A stretch of 20,379 nucleotides of DNA from Silene noctiflora (lineage: Eukaryota > Streptophyta > Magnoliopsida > Caryophyllales > Caryophyllaceae). Every line of letters starts with the position of its first letter. The first letter of the stretch is position 1. Location of the stretch: the NCBI GenBank assembly GCA_009801015.1, contig VHZZ01000925.1:151373-171751 (forward strand). Reading direction: 5' to 3'. This document shows, piece by piece, positions 17,153-20,379 of this stretch. Position numbers and translations under genes: made by a program. Under the pieces are notes generated by a model. It saw nothing but the letters and a program-made list of their open reading frames with translations, did not search any database and had not been told where the DNA came from.

Positions 17153-17947
17153 TTAGTTTCTCCAATCACCGTCGGAGTTACCCCCACGGCTACCGTATCC
17201 GCCGCCACCTCCACCATAACCACCACCTCCTCCTTCACGACGACCACCATAACCACCACCACCTCCACCATATCCACCGCTACCACCGCCATATCCACCA
17301 CCGTTACCACCTCTGTAACCACCACCGCCGCCTCCACCATAACCTCGACCGCCACCGCCTCCACCACGGTAACCACCGCCGCCGCCGCCAGATCCACGTG
17401 ATTGTGCTTCGTTGACGGTAATGCTACGTCCATTTAGCTCTTGACCGTTCAATCCTTCGATCGCATCTTTCATCGATTGTTCGTCTGCGAAGGTCACGAA
17501 TCCGAATCCTCTCGATCTTCCGGTTTCACGATCGTTGATGATCTGTAAACATCAATTCAACAATTCAATATCAGATATTCCAGATCTAAAGCAAATAAAA
17601 TAAATATCCGATCGAAAAAACGTAAACAATCAAATGGAACGGAGAAATTAAAAATGAAATCTGAACATACCGTTTCCGGAGATCATAACAGTAAAAACAG
17701 AACAGTAACGTAACATAGTAAACACAGTAACATAGTAACAGTAACGCAGTAACAGTAAGAGTAACAGGAGAGAGAATCAGATATAATTCAGGATTTTTAT
17801 GTCCGTCGGTAAATATCAGATCTCCGTAATGAGACCGACCTTAGAATCCGTAACAGTTCCGTATTGAGAGAAAGCTTCTTCTAAAGAGCGTTCATCGGTG
17901 GCCCAAGCGAGGCCGCCGACGAAACATCTGTATTCAACTTCCGCCAT
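17153..17947 (-). CDS. GRP7: Glycine-rich RNA-binding protein, GRP7/GRP8 class (two exons)
   Basis: Exon 1 is 17947-17840 (36 residues) and exon 2 is 17542-17153 (129 residues plus stop), giving 165 residues. One RRM occupies about residues 6-83: RNP2 is CFVGGL (8-13), RNP1 is RGFGFVTF (47-54), and the RRM closes with GRSITVNEAQSRG (74-86). The rest is a low-complexity Gly/Tyr/Arg tail typical of class IV plant GRPs, which bind RNA in nucleus and cytoplasm and act in splicing, mRNA export, circadian output, cold response and immunity. The splice junction TCTAAG|GTCGGT to TTTACAG|ATCATC restores the family sequence DSKIINDRETG in phase 0. Arg45 and Arg47 correspond to the residues of Arabidopsis GRP7 known to be ADP-ribosylated by HopU1. 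GRP7 and GRP8 cannot be told apart from sequence alone. Length is slightly below Arabidopsis GRP7 because the Gly-rich tail is shorter. Confidence 0.95.
17543..17839 (-). other. GRP intron with internal alternative 5' splice site
   Basis: The 297-nt intron has a weak normal donor, AAG|GTCGGT, and a much better internal donor, ACG|GTATGT, with GT at 17670-17669. Using the internal donor would retain 169 nt (17839-17671). That segment carries an in-frame TGA at 17818-17816, seven codons after the exon 1 junction. The result would be a 43-residue truncated product and a likely target of nonsense-mediated decay, the arrangement by which Arabidopsis GRP7 and GRP8 limit their own expression. Confidence 0.8.
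17684..17767 (-). repeat. TGTTACTG-type repeat in the GRP intron
   Basis: The + strand shows about nine AGTAAC units with short spacers (for example CAGTAACATAGTAACAGTAA); the transcript therefore carries repeated GUUACUGU. All of it lies between the normal and the internal donor, so it is present only in unspliced or alternatively spliced RNA. Confidence 0.75.
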
Positions 17948-18037
17948 TGACAAAATAAAATTTAAGGTAAGAAGATTATAGGGAGGAGATTGGAAGGTAA
18001 AAGAGGTAGATGAAGAATTGGTGTAGAGTTTGGTGGG

Positions 18038-18045
18038 TTTATATA
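18038..18045 (-). promoter_or_regulatory. TATA box of the GRP gene
   Basis: On the - strand the sequence reads CCTATATAAACCC, with TATATAAA at 18045-18038, 91 bp upstream of the ATG. A transcript start near 18010 would leave a 5' UTR of about 60 nt, normal for this gene class. Confidence 0.75.
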
Positions 18046-18166
18046 GGAGGAAGGGAGGGATGGGAGGTTGGGTTAAGTTAACTATGGTTTGGTTAGGATG
18101 GGGTTGTGCAAGTTGTTGGTGGCCATGACTTTTGTTATGGAGGATAGGATATTCTTTGAGGAGGAG

Positions 18167-18175
18167 AAAATATCT
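18167..18175 (+). promoter_or_regulatory. Evening element in the GRP promoter (proximal)
   Basis: Exact AAAATATCT on the + strand, about 125 bp upstream of the TATA box. The evening element is bound by CCA1/LHY/RVE-type MYB proteins and was defined in clock-controlled promoters including CCR2, another name for Arabidopsis GRP7. Confidence 0.7.
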
Positions 18176-18211
18176 TTGATATTTTTGATTTGATGATTGT
18201 GTTTGTAAAGA

Positions 18212-18219
18212 AGATATTT
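18212..18219 (-). promoter_or_regulatory. Evening-element-like site in the GRP promoter
   Basis: AAATATCT on the - strand, one base short of the full evening element. It lies between the two exact copies. Confidence 0.4.
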
Positions 18220-18281
18220 ATCTTATCTTTGATTGATTGATCCTTTCCCTTTTTCTCACGTCATTGCGTTAGTAAGAAATA

Positions 18282-18290
18282 AGATATTTT
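18282..18290 (-). promoter_or_regulatory. Evening element in the GRP promoter (distal)
   Basis: Exact AAAATATCT on the - strand, about 240 bp upstream of the TATA box. An ACGT-core site, TGACGTGA on the - strand (18263-18256), lies close by and resembles a bZIP-binding element. Confidence 0.65.
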
Positions 18291-18338
18291 ATTTTTTTGA
18301 ATTCCCAAAACTCCAAAAGTGGGATTAACATTCCATGC

Positions 18339-18482
18339 TCAAATAATTAGAATTACATTGACCTTCCAAGTTTTCTTACCAATGAAAGTAGTGGAGAAAG
18401 GAGCTAACTCGTGCGCAACCCGAGCATATTTACGATTAACATAGCGGCGAAATTTAGGAAAGGCGTGAAGAAAGGAGAGCAT
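18339..18482 (-). pseudogene. RNase H-like (RVT_3) C-terminal fragment
   Basis: The 47-residue frame ends a region reading FRRYVNRKYARVAHELAPFS and then GKKTWK. The pattern R-x-x-N/Y-x-x-A-H-x-L-A followed by a short loop and a tryptophan is the end of the RNase H-like domain in plant LINE-derived and RVT_3 proteins. The usual Asn before the A-H is altered (KYARVAHELA), and upstream codons do not continue the domain, so it is decayed. It lies just beyond the GRP promoter. Confidence 0.4.
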
Positions 18483-18689
18483 GAGAGCGGAACAAAAAAC
18501 CTTGAGTCGAGATGTGTATGTGTATAAGAAAGTGGATACGGTAAAGGATCACAAGTGAGGCAAACAAAAGTGAATGCCTGGAAAAGAGAGAGACTTGAGA
18601 ATCGGTATTGAGACGGGAGGATACTGGAGAGAGTGTTGGAAAGGAGAGTGAGGAGGCGAACTTAGGCAACGAAGTTCATTTTAAGGAGG

Positions 18690-20379
18690 AAAGTTAGTAA
18701 TACCCGGATATTTGTGACCCGCAAAGGAACCTTAAGATGCGTGAAAGAACCCTCGGAGTTGATGAGAACTACTCATAAGTAAAGGATAGTCATACACTAG
18801 ACCAAGTGAGACTTAGACTAATCCTAGTAAGGCTTCAGTGGACCGAGTAAAGCTTGTAGTTGATCGAGTGGCTGGCACGCAGCCGAGTACCGCAACTACT
18901 CGACCGAGTGAGTGGCACTCGGCCAAGTGGACTTGGCACTCGACCGAGTGCAGTTATCCTAATTCGAGATCTTATCCTAAATCGTTTCATTCTTCCTCCT
19001 TATCACTCCAAATCCTCTCCATGGGATTTAAGCTTGGATTAGAGCATTGTTCACCTTATCCGTTCTTCCTTTCACCTTGTAAGTTGACATTTACCCTTTT
19101 CTATCTCTTATGAATCCTAACTTTTGGGGTTTTGTTACGTGTGGTTGATTAGTAGTTAGTGTGAGTAATATGGGTAATAATAAGGGGTTTGTATTGTATG
19201 ATAGTGTAGGATGTATTGTGACAGTATTGTGTGATTTATATAGGATGAGACGGTTTCATAAGACGGAATCGTGTTGGATTCGTGTTACTTATGAAGATTA
19301 TTAAAAGTCAGGTTAATCCTACTCGGTTTTGATAATGTAAATGTGTGTTTGTGTGCTTATTGCCATTTAAATTCCATGATAGAAGTAGTATTGCATTCAC
19401 CATGGTAATTGAGGATGGTGATGAGTCTCATGTGTGTTGAAAATGCATTATAACACGATGTTTGTTTGTGACGACTTGAGAGTCGGGATGATTAAGGAAC
19501 TTATACATTCATAGCGTGTTTGGGAAGTGTGTCTCATGAGGAGTCATATATTCGGTATATTGAATTACATATTGCATACATGTGTTTGTTATACATGTTA
19601 GAGGTTGTTAGTGGAGTTGAGGAGGTGATATTCATTGTTGAGGAGACGTAAGGTGGTTGACAAACCGTCCTACGCTTAGGTCGCCTCTTGGAGCTTCCCA
19701 CTCCAAGAAGGATGGACACATTAATGACTTGAGTTATAAAGGGACGCGTGTGGTTGAGGCACAACGTCTAGCAGGGATCCGGTTAGCTCTCGAGTCCAGT
19801 ACCACGGGCGTGTCCCAATGACTATGTTACGAGTTGCGGTCCGGTTTAGCTTTTTGGTGGGCGGTGATGCGGTGTCGTCACCGGTTGTGGTACCGTGGGT
19901 GTGTCCCTGGTATCTGTGTCATAACCTGGTGTCTCATGCATATTATGTCGTATTACATATCCGTACATTGTGTCGTATTTAACTATTTATATTATTGAAA
20001 CTGACTTGTGTTGGCTGTGTATAAATTGTCACCTATATCCGGGTTGGCTTGTGTTGATCCATATGATATTTCTGATCATATGTGGAACAGTTGTCTACAG
20101 GTTTGGTTTTGGTGTCACGCGGGAGACGGGACAAGTTATGGATTTGGAGTTAAGTGGCTTAGTTAGATGGTTGATGGCGTTGTAATACCTGCTCTTCTAG
20201 GACCTTTGACTAGCGTTGACCGACCGTAACACTTGCCGAGTCTCGTCTGGTTCTTCGTGGATGGGTGATAGTTGAGTCACTCGATCTAGCTGTGGTCACT
20301 CGATCGAGTAACCTAGTTACTCGATCGAGTAGGTGGCACTCGATCGAGTAACTTATCAGCGATAAAAGATATATCGCGA
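18690..20379. mobile_element. LTR-retrotransposon-like DNA, partial, runs off the window
   Basis: No protein domain was found, but the texture changes sharply: GC is higher and several repeat signatures appear. TAATACCCGGATATTTGTGACC near 18700 and TGTAATACCTGCTCTTC at 20181 look like LTR-start sequences. Clusters of ACTCG.(C)CGAGT-type palindromes lie at about 18858-18953 and 20277-20352. GTACCACGGGCGTGTCCC (near 19798) and GTACCGTGGGTGTGTCCC (near 19890) form an internal pair. This combination resembles LTR or untranslated regions of Caryophyllaceae Ty3-type elements; that link is from memory and inference. Exact borders cannot be set. Confidence 0.4.
20277..20352. repeat. Cluster of ACTCGATCGAGT palindromes
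   Basis: Three perfect ACTCGATCGAGT 12-mers and one variant (ACTCGATCTAG) occur within 76 bp. A diverged cluster (ACTCGACCGAGT, ACTCGGCCAAGT) occurs at 18858-18953, which suggests both derive from one repeat family. Confidence 0.8.

Noticed and set aside
17137..17433. 98-codon Val-rich frame on the minus strand overlapping the GRP gene
   Set aside because: It is the Gly-rich coding tail read in a shifted frame; the RRM and splice sites fix the true frame.
18838..19113. 91-codon and 60-codon frames near 18840-19110
   Set aside because: They read through the palindromic CTCGACCGAGTG repeats, giving repeated residues of no known family.
1..20379. CRISPR arrays, tRNA or rRNA genes, bacterial operons
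   Set aside because: No regularly spaced repeat array, cloverleaf with A/B boxes or rRNA-like segment was seen; the window is plant nuclear DNA.

Overview
This is AT-rich nuclear DNA from a flowering plant. The coding regions are spliced with GT..AG introns, the promoters have TATA boxes about 100 bp from the start codons, and the spacers are full of small DNA transposons. Clusters of the palindrome ACTCGATCGAGT at the right end resemble repeats I associate with Caryophyllaceae (Silene-like), but assignment to that family is an inference and I name no species.

Three protein-coding genes can be supported. (1) An intronless, intact ARV1-type ORF on the + strand at 1397-2062; plant ARV1 genes usually have many introns, so this is probably a retrocopy. 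(2) A two-exon RADIALIS-like single-SANT/MYB gene on the + strand (13133-13410 joined to 14215-14239; 100 aa). (3) A two-exon glycine-rich RNA-binding protein of the GRP7/GRP8 class on the - strand (exon 1 17947-17840, exon 2 17542-17153; 165 aa). The three genes look functionally independent.

Layout. 177-514: a small TRIM-like LTR element with a tRNA-Met primer-binding site and a strong fold-back. 1360-2062: ARV1 copy. 2270-3300: a patchwork of fragments, including an RNase H scrap. 3300-5400: AT-rich spacer without a recognisable gene. 5414-5995: a non-autonomous Helitron on the - strand. 7075-7284, 11203-11461 and 14393-14468: Stowaway-type MITEs. 7571-7644 and 9095-10380: a simple-sequence family rich in TTCAGCTC with GGCC.TGTTCTTTT ends. 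9905-10057 and 16692-16773: Mutator-type MITEs. 10395-10705: an inverted-repeat element. 8118-8785 and 12331-12960: tandem repeats, the latter directly upstream of the RADIALIS-like promoter. 18339-18482: a second RNase H remnant. 18690-20379: retrotransposon-like DNA running off the window.

The most informative locus is the GRP gene. Its promoter holds two exact evening elements (AAAATATCT). Its intron has a strong internal 5' splice site (ACG|GTATGT) downstream of an early in-frame stop, as in the known negative autoregulation of Arabidopsis GRP7/GRP8. The same TGTTACTG-type repeat occurs both in the part of the intron that would be retained and in the probable 3' UTR. Together these suggest a clock-driven, splicing-autoregulated gene with an unusually clear candidate RNA element. 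Nothing in the window looks like a wholly new multi-gene system.
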